DNA of 63,353 nucleotides from Pseudomonas psychrophila HA-4 (GCF_000282975.1 NZ_ALJC01000069.1:1-63353), one strand, 5' to 3'. Shown: positions 53,543 to 63,277, counted from the first letter of the stretch. The notes: a model not told the origin generated them from the sequence alone. Numbers and translations: made by a program.

Positions 53543-54640
53543 ATGGCTATTTCAATTGACGAACCACAACCTGTCCTTAAAAAAGCAGGTGACATTGAGT
53601 ATTTTCCTTCCGGTCGCCAAACCTACTTGGCCCCCTTGCCGTTGCCCACGGAGGCTGAGCCTTGCTGCCCGTATATCAGTGATTACAACGACACGTATTT
53701 AGATTTCGGTGGAGGTGAGCCGAATGTTTATTCGTATCAAATATGGGTAGGAGGACCGTTCAGTGCTACATGCTTCTTCGCTTTTGGGTCTCCGCTATTA
53801 TTCTGGATTATGGGTCTGATGGAGGGTTATAGCTTTGCCGAGAGTTGGGAGTTTGCGGTAGATTTTTTTTATGCTGTCTGGGGCTACGCTTTATTCATGT
53901 GGCTATCTGGATCAGCCATGTGCCTTTACGTCTGGCTCGAAGCCCACAAACTCTTCACCACCGTCATCCCCACCCGTTTCAACCGCCAGCGCCGCGAAGT
54001 CTGCTTCATGCCTGACGGCGCCACAGAACCTCTATTCGTCCCATGGGAATCCCTCTCTGCCTGGATCGTCCAGGGCCAGAGCGCAAGCCAATATGGCGTC
54101 ACTCGCCACTACGGCATGGGCATGGGGTTTGAGCATGAAGGCGAGCTGGTTCGTGTCGAATTCCAATGCGGCGCCTTGCAACTGGCAATCGCCAATTGGG
54201 AGGCGGTGCGCGGTTACATGGAATACGAGCTCAACGACTTATCAGCCATTCAAGACCCGCTGGAGCTGCATGAGCCCGGCGATCCGTCCCACGAAGGCTT
54301 GCACACCTTTCGCAACGCCCGCGCCAGTTTGCATCGGCGTATTCGCGAAAAAGAGGTGGGCTGGATCTATGGCTTTTTTTGGTACGTCTACCACGTGATG
54401 ACGTTATGGACCTTGCCTAATCATTTGGTGGAGTGGGAGATAAAACGCATCGCCAAAGTCGGCCGCAAGGCGCTGCCGCAAGCGATGCGCGAATGGTCCG
54501 AGCCCTTGCCGCCAGCGCAATGGGCCAAGCCCAGCGACGAGTTGTTGCGTCTGAGCGCCAAAGTCAAAGCGTTGATCAAACGCTCACCACGCAAGCCTAT
54601 TACGGAGGTATGTGCTGAGGCTTATCGCAGCGATAAATGA
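53543..54640 (+). CDS. DUF6708 membrane protein, putative immunity protein (copy 2)
   Basis: This 365-residue copy is nearly identical to copy 1 over residues 15-60 and from about 105 to the end, with a fixed offset of 1122 bases. It differs in the first 13 residues, in the first membrane segment (CFFAFGSPLLFWIMGLMEGY against CLLAFGFPLFCWVMFLALGG in copy 1) and in the last few residues. Tandem duplication with later change in one segment, or with recombination homogenising the rest, explains the pattern. It may protect against a variant of the neighbouring effector. Confidence 0.75.
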   Translation: MAISIDEPQPVLKKAGDIEYFPSGRQTYLAPLPLPTEAEPCCPYISDYNDTYLDFGGGEPNVYSYQIWVGGPFSATCFFAFGSPLLFWIMGLMEGYSFAESWEFAVDFFYAVWGYALFMWLSGSAMCLYVWLEAHKLFTTVIPTRFNRQRREVCFMPDGATEPLFVPWESLSAWIVQGQSASQYGVTRHYGMGMGFEHEGELVRVEFQCGALQLAIANWEAVRGYMEYELNDLSAIQDPLELHEPGDPSHEGLHTFRNARASLHRRIREKEVGWIYGFFWYVYHVMTLWTLPNHLVEWEIKRIAKVGRKALPQAMREWSEPLPPAQWAKPSDELLRLSAKVKALIKRSPRKPITEVCAEAYRSDK

Positions 54641-54727
54641 TGCGGTGTCCTTCCTGCTCGCAAACGGGTCGACGTCTTCGGACAAGGCTCCTAAAATGAA
54701 GACTCATTTTATTTAAGGTCATTATTG

Positions 54728-54967
54728 ATGCCTCCTGAATGTCAGTTGCTCGGCACCTTGGGTTGCCATTTGTGTGAACTGGCCGAAGACGTGGTGATGC
54801 CTTTGGTCTACGACTGCGAATTGATGGTTGAGCTGATAGACATCGCGGACAGTGAGGAGACCGTTGAAGCCTACGGTTTACGTATTCCTGTGTTGCGCCG
54901 TGGCGATACAGGCCAAGAGCTCGATTGGCCATTTGATACGGAGCAGGTGGCCAACTTTCTGCTATAG
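54728..54967 (+). CDS. Glutaredoxin-like protein (DUF836)
   Basis: The 79-residue protein starts MPPECQLLGTLGCHLCELAE, with the CxxC active site at Cys13-Cys16 and a cis-Pro in RIPVLRR, as in the glutaredoxin-like DUF836 family. It is probably a cytoplasmic thiol redox protein. The ATG at 54728 is preferred to the TTG at 54725. It is followed after 56 bp by a pseudouridine synthase gene on the same strand. Confidence 0.85.
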   Translation: MPPECQLLGTLGCHLCELAEDVVMPLVYDCELMVELIDIADSEETVEAYGLRIPVLRRGDTGQELDWPFDTEQVANFLL

Positions 54968-55023
54968 ACCGCGACGCTCTGTGCGCGATAATCGCGGGCT
55001 GCATTTCTTGTTCAGAGTTTCTT

Positions 55024-55914
55024 ATGTCGACCGAGCTGTTTAACGCCGCCGAGCACCAAGCCAGCACTTTGTATCTGCCGCCGGGCGCCTGGCTGACAGT
55101 GCTCGATTGTCTGTGCGAACACTTCCGCGCCATCAGCCGTGAGCAATGGCTTGATCGAATTGCCCGTGGCCGTGTGTTGGACGCCCACGGTGCGCCGATC
55201 AGTCCGCAACTGGCTTACAAAGAAGGCCTGCGCATTCACTATTTTCGTGAAGTGCCCAACGAGACACCCATTCCAGTACAAGAAACCATCCTGTATGCCG
55301 ACGAGCATCTGGTGGTCGCGGACAAACCGCATTTTCTGCCCGTGACCCCGGCGGGCGAATACGTTGAGCAGACGCTGCTGCGTCGCCTGATCCGCACGCT
55401 GGACAACCCGCATTTGGTGCCGTTGCACCGCATCGACCGGCATACCGCTGGCCTGGTGTTGTTTTCAGCCAACCCGGCCAGTCGTTCGGCGTATCAGTCG
55501 TTATTTCCTACGCGAAAAATTGATAAGCGCTACGAGGCCATTGCCCGCGCCTTGCCAGAACTTGAGTTGCCGCGTGTACATAAAAGCCGTTTGGTGGAGG
55601 GCGAGCCATTTTTCCGCATGCAGGAAGGCCCAGGCGCCAGCAATACGGAAACCCGTGTTGAGGTCTGTGAGAAAAATGGTGATTTGTGGCGTTATGCGCT
55701 GTACCCGGTGACCGGTAAAAAGCATCAACTGCGGGTGCACATGGCAGCGCTGGGGGCGGGGATTTGCAATGACCCGTTTTATCCTGACGTGATTAAGGAC
55801 GCGGTCGATGACTACGCTAAACCGCTGAAACTGCTGGCGCAGGGCTTGCGCTTTGCTGACCCGCTGACGGGCGAAGAACGCTTCTTCGAAAGCCGGATTC
55901 ATTTGGATTGGTAG
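55024..55914 (+). CDS. RluA-family RNA pseudouridine synthase
   Basis: The 296-residue protein has the RluA catalytic motif HRIDRHTAGLVLF with Asp138, plus DKRYEAIARALP and the C-terminal GKKHQLRVHMAALGAGICND. It isomerises uridine in rRNA or tRNA; the exact target cannot be deduced. The N-terminal part is S4-like but weak. Confidence 0.9.
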   Translation: MSTELFNAAEHQASTLYLPPGAWLTVLDCLCEHFRAISREQWLDRIARGRVLDAHGAPISPQLAYKEGLRIHYFREVPNETPIPVQETILYADEHLVVADKPHFLPVTPAGEYVEQTLLRRLIRTLDNPHLVPLHRIDRHTAGLVLFSANPASRSAYQSLFPTRKIDKRYEAIARALPELELPRVHKSRLVEGEPFFRMQEGPGASNTETRVEVCEKNGDLWRYALYPVTGKKHQLRVHMAALGAGICNDPFYPDVIKDAVDDYAKPLKLLAQGLRFADPLTGEERFFESRIHLDW

Positions 55915-56104
55915 TGGTTGTAGCTTAATGAAACCGCCTAGTCAGATTAAGGCTCAAGGGTCTTAATGAGTGCCGAAAAACAAGCTAAAGTCGTTGAAAA
56001 TGTAAGGTTTGGCTGACAAAGGTAAACATTAAAAACTCTTCATAATTAGCCTGCTTGAAGATTGATAGCGTGCTCGGCGCTGCCCAATAATTCGAGTTCT
56101 AATA

Positions 56105-57391
56105 ATGAATAAAAATCTCCTCAAGAGCGCTCTGGCGCTGTCTGTTGCCTTTGCCTCCACTCAACTGTTCGCTGGCGGCTTTGCCCTCAACGAACAAAGT
56201 GTCAGCAGTATGGGGACCGGCTTTGCCGGTCGATCCTCTTCTGCCGATGATGCCAGTACCGTGTATGGCAACCCCGCCGGTATGTCCCGCTTGAAGCAAA
56301 ACGAAGTCAGCTTCGGCGCTACCTACCTCGAAGCCACATCGACTATCAAGGACGCGAGTTCAACACAGTTTGGCGCCGATAACCCGGGTACCAACAAGGG
56401 CGACATGGTGCCGGGCATTGGCGTGCCATTTGGGTATCTGGTGACCCCGATCGACGAGCATTGGGCGTTCGGTCTGGGTATTTACGCCCCGTTTGGCCTA
56501 GTTACTGACTATGAGCACAGCTTCCAAGGCAACGGCTTCGGTAACAAAAGTAAGGTTCAAGTCGTCACGGTCCAGCCGACAGTCAGCTATGCCTTCAACG
56601 ACAAAGTGTCGGTCGGTGTCGGCCCAACGTTCAACCGCATCAGCGGCGAACTGGACTCCAAAGTGCCAGCGTTTGGCTTGGGTACGGAAAACGTCAAGAT
56701 CAAGGGTGACGACACCGCGACTGGTTTCAACGCGGGTCTGTTGGTTCAGGCGCTGGACAGCACTCGCATCGGTGTGACCTACCACTCGCAAGTGGTTTAT
56801 CACCTGAGTGGTAACACTAAGGCTTCGGGGTTTCTCACAGACCTGGTGGACGGTGGGCCGCAGCGTTATGACGCCAAGCTGAACATCACGACACCGTCGT
56901 CGGTCGACTTTTCCGTCACCCATCAACTCAATGATGATTGGACTCTCTATGCGGGCAGTACCTACACCCGCTGGAGCCAGTTGAAGAAAATTACAGTCAA
57001 TAACTCGGGTGTGTCCGATTCTGCCATCGCGCTGGCTGGCCTGGATGCCATCACTGAAGAGCAGCACTGGCATGACACGTGGTCACACGCCATCGGGGCT
57101 TCGTACCGGGTCAATAAACAACTGGTGTTGCGTACCGGCTTCTCGGTGGATCAGACCCCGACCAATAACACTGACCGATCGGTTCGTATTCCTACGGGCG
57201 ACCGCACTGTATTCAGCCTAGGTGCAGGATGGACGCCAGTGGATAACCTGACCTTCGACGTCGCTTATTCCTACCTTAAAGAAGAGCCGATCAAGGTTCG
57301 TGATAACCAGCCCGCATTGGGCCTGACTTACAACGCCAAGTATGAAAATAGCGCTAACGGCTTTGGTGGTTCGGTGACGTACCGCTTCTAA
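56105..57391 (+). CDS. FadL/OmpP1-family outer membrane transporter
   Basis: The 428-residue protein has a signal peptide (residues 1-23, STQLFA|GGF) and the FadL N-terminal hatch pattern (GFALNEQSVSSMGTGFAGRS, DDASTVYGNPAGMSRL), then a 14-strand barrel ending in Phe (GGSVTYRF). FadL proteins let long-chain fatty acids or hydrophobic compounds cross the outer membrane. It is a single gene closed by a strong terminator. Confidence 0.93.
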   Translation: MNKNLLKSALALSVAFASTQLFAGGFALNEQSVSSMGTGFAGRSSSADDASTVYGNPAGMSRLKQNEVSFGATYLEATSTIKDASSTQFGADNPGTNKGDMVPGIGVPFGYLVTPIDEHWAFGLGIYAPFGLVTDYEHSFQGNGFGNKSKVQVVTVQPTVSYAFNDKVSVGVGPTFNRISGELDSKVPAFGLGTENVKIKGDDTATGFNAGLLVQALDSTRIGVTYHSQVVYHLSGNTKASGFLTDLVDGGPQRYDAKLNITTPSSVDFSVTHQLNDDWTLYAGSTYTRWSQLKKITVNNSGVSDSAIALAGLDAITEEQHWHDTWSHAIGASYRVNKQLVLRTGFSVDQTPTNNTDRSVRIPTGDRTVFSLGAGWTPVDNLTFDVAYSYLKEEPIKVRDNQPALGLTYNAKYENSANGFGGSVTYRF

Positions 57392-57402
57392 TCGTATGTC
57401 TG

Positions 57403-57436
57403 AAAAAACAAAACCCGCACGAGGCGGGTTTTGTTT
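57403..57436. terminator. Bidirectional terminator after fadL
   Basis: AAAAAACAAAACCCGC, loop ACGAG, GCGGGTTTTGTTTT: a GC stem with long A and T arms, between convergent fadL and the lipoprotein gene. Confidence 0.92.
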
Positions 57437-57457
57437 TAAACGCGTAAACGCCAGAGC

Positions 57458-57679
57458 TTACAGCTCTTTAACGGTACGAACCTGATCCTTGTTGATGCGG
57501 GTGGCTTTGCCGTCCAATTGCTTGAACTGGTAGAAGCCCGACGCTTCATCGTACTTAGGGGCATCGACTGTCTGGATTTCGCGGCCGTCGTTCAGCGTGA
57601 TCACGGACGGCGAAGCACAGCCAGCAAGGGCGGCCAGACCAGCAGTGAGCATAAGAGCGGCGAGAGTCCGATGAGTCAT
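57458..57679 (-). CDS. YgdI/YgdR-family lipoprotein
   Basis: The 73-residue lipoprotein has a lipobox (LAALAGC, Cys21) and a DUF903 SH3-like domain (SVITLNDGREIQTVDAPKYD). Members are small outer-membrane lipoproteins of unknown role. GGAG precedes the ATG. It lies 104 bp from mobA on the same strand. Confidence 0.9.
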   Translation of the reverse strand: MTHRTLAALMLTAGLAALAGCASPSVITLNDGREIQTVDAPKYDEASGFYQFKQLDGKATRINKDQVRTVKEL

Positions 57680-57783
57680 TGTTTATCTCCAACAAATAAA
57701 AGTGCTGATGGTAATCACTGTCCTTGAGACGTATACATCGTCAGCAAGTTCCTTGGCTAGTGTCACAAGAGCAGTGCGGGGTG

Positions 57784-58353
57784 TTATTTAAGAAAGTGCG
57801 CGGTGTTGAAGTTACTCAGGCGTGGATCATTTTCGGAGCATTGCAGTGCTTGCGCATTGAGTTGGAGCATAATTTTGCGCGGACTGCGCTCGCCCGCTTG
57901 CCAGGCAGCTTCGAATGCTGGGGCCAATGCGGTTGCAATGACGCAAAACAATGGCTCCCAGTGTTCGCCCTGACGCACCATGATCGGCTGGTCTGGTGAG
58001 TGAGCGGCGGCATCGAGCAGGGCGCTGAGCAAATCGCTGTCGACCTTGGGTACATCGCATGGCAGCACTAACAGATGCGAGTGCCGGGCAACCGCCAAAC
58101 CAGCACGAATGCCCGCCAGTGGCCCGTCAAAATCATCGTTGCCATCGCTGACCACTTGATCGGCATAGGCTGCGTACTGCGCATGGTTGCGATTACATGA
58201 AATGATCAGGTCATCCGTCAATGGGCGTGCCGCCCTTTGAACATGGGCAATCAACGGCAAATCACCCCAGAGCACCAAGCCTTTATCCTGGCCGCCCATG
58301 CGCTGACCGCGGCCACCGGCCAGCAGCAAAATCGAACTGTGAAACGGGTGCAT
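57784..58353 (-). CDS. mobA: Molybdenum cofactor guanylyltransferase MobA
   Basis: The 189-residue protein has the nucleotidyltransferase signature [18 protein letters not shown] and the metal-binding LPCDVPKVD. MobA transfers GMP to molybdopterin to make the bis-MGD cofactor of enzymes such as nitrate reductase and formate dehydrogenase. It is divergent from moaB-moeA, so the Mo-cofactor genes form a two-way cluster. Confidence 0.95.
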   Translation of the reverse strand: MHPFHSSILLLAGGRGQRMGGQDKGLVLWGDLPLIAHVQRAARPLTDDLIISCNRNHAQYAAYADQVVSDGNDDFDGPLAGIRAGLAVARHSHLLVLPCDVPKVDSDLLSALLDAAAHSPDQPIMVRQGEHWEPLFCVIATALAPAFEAAWQAGERSPRKIMLQLNAQALQCSENDPRLSNFNTAHFLK

Positions 58354-58431
58354 GGGTTGACTCCGCTCAGCCAGGTAAAAGAAGGGCGTGATATAACACC
58401 GGACTGTTTTTCCTACAACTGGACCTCGTCT

Positions 58432-58971
58432 ATGAAAGCCAAGGTTGATACGCCTTTCGTCCCTTTAAATATCGCGGTTTTGACCGTCAGCGATACCCGC
58501 ACCCTAGAGACCGACACCTCTGGGCAGGTCTTTGTCGACCGACTGAACGAGGCCGGGCATCACTTGGCCGCGCGGGTGCTGCTCAAGGATGACCTCTATA
58601 AAATTCGCGCGCAGGTCGCCACCTGGATCGCCGATGACGAGGTGCAAGTGGTGCTGATTACCGGCGGCACTGGCTTCACTGCCCGTGACAGCACGCCAGA
58701 AGCGGTTGGCTGTTTGCTGGATAAACACGTGGATGGTTTTGGCGAGTTGTTCCGTCAGATATCGGTGGCCGACATAGGCACCTCCACCGTGCAGTCACGG
58801 GCGCTGGCCGGTTTGGCCAACGGCACCTTGGTATGCTGCCTACCGGGTTCGACCAATGCCGTACGCACGGGCTGGGACGCAATCTTGGTCGAACAACTGG
58901 ACGCTCGCCATCGTCCCTGCAACTTTGTCGCGCACTTGAAGCAGGCGCCGGCCTGTGAAACCCGTGGGTAA
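58432..58971 (+). CDS. moaB: Molybdenum cofactor biosynthesis protein MoaB
   Basis: The 179-residue protein has the MoaB/Mog signature [14 protein letters not shown] and [15 protein letters not shown]. It adenylates molybdopterin in preparation for Mo insertion. The start at 58432 is preferred since the 65 residues of the longer frame overlap the mobA gene and are not family-like. moeA starts within the last 17 bases. Confidence 0.93.
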   Translation: MKAKVDTPFVPLNIAVLTVSDTRTLETDTSGQVFVDRLNEAGHHLAARVLLKDDLYKIRAQVATWIADDEVQVVLITGGTGFTARDSTPEAVGCLLDKHVDGFGELFRQISVADIGTSTVQSRALAGLANGTLVCCLPGSTNAVRTGWDAILVEQLDARHRPCNFVAHLKQAPACETRG

Positions 58972-60181
58972 GCCGGGACGTACGGGCGAGCTGATGCCCG
59001 TTGAAGTGGCGCTTGAGCGATTACTGGCGCTGGCCGAAGCCGCGCCGATCCGCGACAGTGAATCAGTGCTCTTGGCCGCCAGTGACGGCCGGGTTTTGGC
59101 TGATGACCTGATCGCGACTTTGGACTTGCCGCCTTGGCCCAACAGTGCCATGGACGGTTACGCACTTAACCTGGCCGATTGGACCGGCGAGCCATTACCC
59201 GTCAGTCAGCGGATATTTGCCGGCCAAGCACCTGAGCCGTTGACGCCCGGTACCTGTGCGCGAATTTTCACTGGGGCACCGGTCCCGGTGGGTGCCAATT
59301 GCGTCGAGATGCAGGAAAACGCTCAGGTTCAGGCCGATGAGCGGGTGCTGTTCACTGAGGCGCTGCGCATTGGGCAGAACATCCGCCCTCAGGGGCAGGA
59401 AACCACGGCTGGCGAAATCGTATTACCTGCTGGTACGCGCATGGGGCCTATCGAGCAAGGACTAGCGGCGTCTTTGGGGTGCGCCACCCTGCAAGTGATT
59501 CGCCGTACCCAGGTCGCTGTGCTGTCTACTGGTGATGAATTGATCGAGCCGGGCCAGCCATTGGGGCCGGGGCAGATCTACAACAGCAACCGCGTGGTGC
59601 TGTGCAGTTGGTTGACGCGCATGGGCTGCGACGTCGTCGATGCGGGCATCTTGCCCGATGACCTGCCCACGACCCGCCAGCGTTTGGCTGAACTGGGCGC
59701 GGTTGATCTGATCTTGTCCACGGGCGGTGTGTCGGTGGGCGAAGCGGACTTTTTGGGTATTGCCTTGCGCGAAGAGGGCGAGTTGGACCTATGGAAGCTG
59801 GCCATTAAACCCGGAAAACCTCTGACATTCGGTCATTTTCGTGGCGTGCCGGTGATTGGCTTGCCGGGCAATCCGGCCTCGACGCTGGTCACTTTTGCCC
59901 TGTTGGCCCGGCCCTACCTGCTGCGCCGTCAGGGCGTACAAGCGGTTGAGCCGCTGAAGTTTCAAGTACCAGCCGGTTTTGTCTGGCCCAAGCCGGGTAA
60001 TCGCCGCGAATACCTGCGCGGCCGATTGGAACAAGGCAGCGCCATCATCTATAAAAACCAGAGTTCGGGTGTTTTACGCAGCGCCGCTTGGGCCGACGGG
60101 CTGGTCGAAGTGCTGGAACAAAGCACGTTGGCCGAAGGTGATTGGGTTGGGTTCATCCCGTTGAGCGAGGTGCTGGGTTAA
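58955..60181 (+). CDS. moeA: Molybdopterin molybdenumtransferase MoeA
   Basis: The 408-residue protein has LPPWPNSAMDGYALN, RIFTGAPVPVGANCVEMQEN, STGDELIEPGQPLGPGQIYN and STGGVSVGEADF, the conserved MoeA segments. It inserts molybdate into adenylated molybdopterin. It starts with GTG at 58955, overlapping moaB by 17 bases; a later ATG at 58994 is possible. Confidence 0.95.
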   Translation: MKPVGKPGRTGELMPVEVALERLLALAEAAPIRDSESVLLAASDGRVLADDLIATLDLPPWPNSAMDGYALNLADWTGEPLPVSQRIFAGQAPEPLTPGTCARIFTGAPVPVGANCVEMQENAQVQADERVLFTEALRIGQNIRPQGQETTAGEIVLPAGTRMGPIEQGLAASLGCATLQVIRRTQVAVLSTGDELIEPGQPLGPGQIYNSNRVVLCSWLTRMGCDVVDAGILPDDLPTTRQRLAELGAVDLILSTGGVSVGEADFLGIALREEGELDLWKLAIKPGKPLTFGHFRGVPVIGLPGNPASTLVTFALLARPYLLRRQGVQAVEPLKFQVPAGFVWPKPGNRREYLRGRLEQGSAIIYKNQSSGVLRSAAWADGLVEVLEQSTLAEGDWVGFIPLSEVLG

Positions 60182-60200
60182 TCCAGCACATCGCATTCCT

Positions 60201-60224
60201 CGTGGGAGCGGGCTTGCTGGCGAT
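60201..60224 (+). repeat. Single REP unit
   Basis: CGTGGGAGCGGGCTTGCTGG, then CGAT: the same family as the doublet at 21008-21094, here without a facing partner, in the moeA-yegS gap. Confidence 0.7.
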
Positions 60225-60425
60225 TGAGTCTTTGATTGCGCCTAGATCATCAACAAATCAACGTCTGCCTGATTTACCAGGCGATGTTGACGGCGCTTAC
60301 TGTCTGCGGCGCATTGATCGACTCCTTGACGCTCGCAAGAGGATATTTGGCAAATAAATCACGAAAGTTGGGTCTTTCTTGACTGGCCGTTGTCCAAAAA
60401 AATCAGACTCACCAGGAGAGTACGC

Positions 60426-61325
60426 ATGAGTGCAGGTAAAGCATTTTTGATTTTGCACGGCAAGCAAGCGATGAACGAGGATGTTCGGGCTGCGGTTGAG
60501 CAACAACGTTCAATGGGGCGCGAATTGGCGGTGCGCCTGACCTGGGAGGCCGGTGATGCACAGCGGCTGGTTCATGAAGCACTTGCGGCGGGCTACACCC
60601 AGTTGATTGCCGGTGGTGGTGACGGCACGTTGCGCGATATTGCCGAAGCCATGGCGCTGGCGGATACCACGGCCAGTCTGGTGCTATTGCCGTTGGGCAC
60701 GGCCAATGATTTTGCGCGTGCCGCTGGCGTTTCTTTGGAGCCTCGTGAAGCCCTGGCGTTGCTGGATGCGGAGGCTCGGGAAATTGACCTGGGCGAAGTT
60801 GACGGGCAGTACTTTTTGAACATGGCCACGGGTGGCTTTGGCAGTCAGGTCACCGCCAATACCTCCGAAGATTTGAAAAAAGTCCTCGGCGGTGCCGCCT
60901 ATCTGTTTACGGGGCTTTCGCGTTTCAGTGAGTTGCAGGCCGCGTATGCAGAGCTGCAAGGCCCGGATTTTCACTGGCAAGGTGAGTTGCTGGCGCTAGG
61001 GATCGGCAATGGGCGTCAAGCGGGCGGTGGCCACGAGTTGTGCCCTCAGGCGCTGGCCGATGACGGGCTGCTGGATGTGAGTATCTTGCCGGCCCCGCAA
61101 GAGGTGGTGGGTACCCTTAAAAACCTTATGGCGGGTGGTTGGGGGCTGGATAACCTGTTTGTACGGGCGCGCCTGCCATGGGTTGAAATCAAGACGGCTC
61201 AAGGCTTGTCGCTCAATCTGGACGGTGAGCCGTTATCTGGTGAGGCCTTACGCTTTACCGTGCGCAAAGGTGCTCTGCGGGTGCACTTGCCAGAAGCATC
61301 GCCGCTGCTGAGCCTTGAGCGTTAA
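60426..61325 (+). CDS. yegS: Lipid kinase YegS
   Basis: The 299-residue protein has the diacylglycerol-kinase catalytic motif GGGDGTLRDIAEAM and LPLGTANDFARAAGV, then NMATGGFGSQVTA, and a C-terminal beta-sandwich with LSLNLDGEPL. YegS phosphorylates phosphatidylglycerol in vitro. AGGAGAG lies 7 bases before the ATG at 60426, which is chosen over 60390. Confidence 0.92.
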   Translation: MSAGKAFLILHGKQAMNEDVRAAVEQQRSMGRELAVRLTWEAGDAQRLVHEALAAGYTQLIAGGGDGTLRDIAEAMALADTTASLVLLPLGTANDFARAAGVSLEPREALALLDAEAREIDLGEVDGQYFLNMATGGFGSQVTANTSEDLKKVLGGAAYLFTGLSRFSELQAAYAELQGPDFHWQGELLALGIGNGRQAGGGHELCPQALADDGLLDVSILPAPQEVVGTLKNLMAGGWGLDNLFVRARLPWVEIKTAQGLSLNLDGEPLSGEALRFTVRKGALRVHLPEASPLLSLER

Positions 61326-61435
61326 AAGATGACATATGACCTTTGTTTTTTGTGGGCAGGCGTTTTGTGGGGTTAAGAATCGATGCCCGGGGTCGATAGC
61401 CTTAGATCTTCAGCATCTACGCCCAGGAATAATCT

Positions 61436-62371
61436 ATGGCCGGCATTCTCGACACGGTAGACCAGCGAACGCAATTGGTGGGTGAAAACCGGCTAGAACT
61501 TCTTATGTTTCGCCTCGCGGGACGACAGTTGTTCGCGATCAACGTGTTTAAGGTGCAAGAGGTGTTGCAACTGCCCAAACTGACTTTGATGCCGCACCGG
61601 CATCCGCATGTGTGCGGGGTGGTCAATTTGCGAGGCAAGACGCTGCCGGTGATCAATCTTTCTCAGGCTATCGGCATGCGACCGGTGGTGCCGGGGCCAG
61701 ACAGTACGATTATCGTGACCGAGTACAACCGTTCGATACAGGCGTTTCTGGTCGGCAGCGTGGACCGGATCGTCAACATGAACTGGGAATCCATTTTGCC
61801 ACCGCCTAGTAGCGCTGGGCGCCAGCATTACTTGACCGCCATCAGCAAGGTTGACGAGCAGTTGGTCGAGATCATTGATGTGGAAAAAGTGCTGGCTGAG
61901 ATTGTGCCGTACAACGCCAAGGTTTCGCGCGAGAAGCTTGACGATCCGTTGCTGGAGCGCGCCCGTGGGCGTGAAGTGTTGTTGGTCGACGACTCTAGCG
62001 TGGCTTTGGCGCAGCTGCGCGAAACACTTTCGCAGTTGGGCATTAACATGCACATCGCCAGTGACGGCCTCAAGGCCTTGAATTTGCTCAAGCACTGGGC
62101 CGATTCGGGGCAAGTAATGACCGACAAATTGCTGATGGTGTTCACCGATGCCGAAATGCCTGAGATGGATGGCTACCGTCTGACCACAGAAATTCGTAAC
62201 GACCCGCGTTTGCGCGATCTCTATGTGGTGCTTCACACCTCGTTGTCGGGCAGCTTTAATGACTCGATGGTGAAGAAAGTCGGGTGTGACAATTTCCTCT
62301 CCAAATTCCAGCCGGATAAATTGGTCGATGTCGTGCGTCAGCGTTTGATGCTGGATGAAGTGCCTGCCTGA
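61436..62371 (+). CDS. cheV: Chemotaxis coupling protein CheV
   Basis: The 311-residue protein combines an N-terminal CheW domain (ELLMFRLAGRQLFAINVFKV, CGVVNLRGKTLPVINL) with a C-terminal receiver (VLLVDDSSVALAQLRETLSQ, phospho-site Asp238 in VFTDAEMPEMDGY). CheV couples chemoreceptors to CheA and adapts by phosphorylation. It is a single gene. Confidence 0.95.
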   Translation: MAGILDTVDQRTQLVGENRLELLMFRLAGRQLFAINVFKVQEVLQLPKLTLMPHRHPHVCGVVNLRGKTLPVINLSQAIGMRPVVPGPDSTIIVTEYNRSIQAFLVGSVDRIVNMNWESILPPPSSAGRQHYLTAISKVDEQLVEIIDVEKVLAEIVPYNAKVSREKLDDPLLERARGREVLLVDDSSVALAQLRETLSQLGINMHIASDGLKALNLLKHWADSGQVMTDKLLMVFTDAEMPEMDGYRLTTEIRNDPRLRDLYVVLHTSLSGSFNDSMVKKVGCDNFLSKFQPDKLVDVVRQRLMLDEVPA

Positions 62372-62451
62372 TCCGCCGCAAACAGCGCATATTGGCAGGG
62401 ACTGGCGGCGCGTATACTGTGGCCTTTTTTACCTTGCAGGGAGCTGTCCCC

Positions 62452-63258
62452 ATGCTTCGCCTAAGCGCGCTTTATCGTTTTCCACTGAAATCCGGCAAGG
62501 GTGAAAGTCTGTCTCAAACCCGACTCGACAAGTTGGGCCTGGTCGGCGACCGCCGTTGGATGTTGGTAGACGAAGCGAGCGGGCGATTCCTTACGCAGCG
62601 CGCTGACCCCAAAATGAGCCAGCTGTCTGCCCTTTGGAATGCGGGTGGAGGTCTGACTTTAAGCGCCCAAGGTTTTGATTCTTTGGAGGTTGCACTGCCT
62701 GATCCTGATCAGGATTTGCGGGGAGTCACCATTTGGCGTGACACCTTGCGTGTGCCGGATGCCGGGGATGAGGCGGCGCAGTGGTTAAGCCGCTTTGTCG
62801 AAAAGTCAGTGCGATTGGTGCACGTGCCGCTGCAGCGCGCACGCACGACAGAAGCGGGGTATGGGCACGACGATGACAAAGTGGCGTTCGCCGATGGCTA
62901 CCCGTTGCTGCTCATTGGGCAGGCATCGCTCGATGACATTTCTAACAAAGTCGGGCGTTCGATGGAGATGCTGCGTTTTCGTCCCAATCTGGTGATTGAG
63001 GGCAGCGAAGCATTTGCCGAAGACGGCTGGAAACGCATCCGCATTGGCGATGTCGAGTTTCGTGTGGTCAAGTCCTGCTCGCGTTGCATCCTGACCACCA
63101 TCGACCCGCAAACCGGCGAGCGGGACGCCGCTCGTGAACCGCTTGCGACCTTGATGACCTATCGCAAACAGGCAGATGGCATCATGTTTGGGCAAAACCT
63201 GGTGAATGACAGCGAGGGTGTTCTGGAAGTCGGGATGCCGGTGACAATCCTGGAGTGA
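62452..63258 (+). CDS. MOSC domain protein
   Basis: The 268-residue protein has an N-terminal MOSC_N beta-barrel domain (LSALYRFPLKSGKGESLSQT, VGDRRWMLVDEASGRF) and a C-terminal MOSC domain with the conserved Cys in VVKSCSRCILTTIDPQTGER. Relatives bind molybdenum cofactor (mARC, YcbX) and reduce N-hydroxylated compounds such as base analogues. This fits the nearby Mo-cofactor genes, though the four genes in between do not form an operon with it. Confidence 0.9.
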   Translation: MLRLSALYRFPLKSGKGESLSQTRLDKLGLVGDRRWMLVDEASGRFLTQRADPKMSQLSALWNAGGGLTLSAQGFDSLEVALPDPDQDLRGVTIWRDTLRVPDAGDEAAQWLSRFVEKSVRLVHVPLQRARTTEAGYGHDDDKVAFADGYPLLLIGQASLDDISNKVGRSMEMLRFRPNLVIEGSEAFAEDGWKRIRIGDVEFRVVKSCSRCILTTIDPQTGERDAAREPLATLMTYRKQADGIMFGQNLVNDSEGVLEVGMPVTILE

Positions 63259-63277
63259 TCAGCCCCGCCATGACCCT

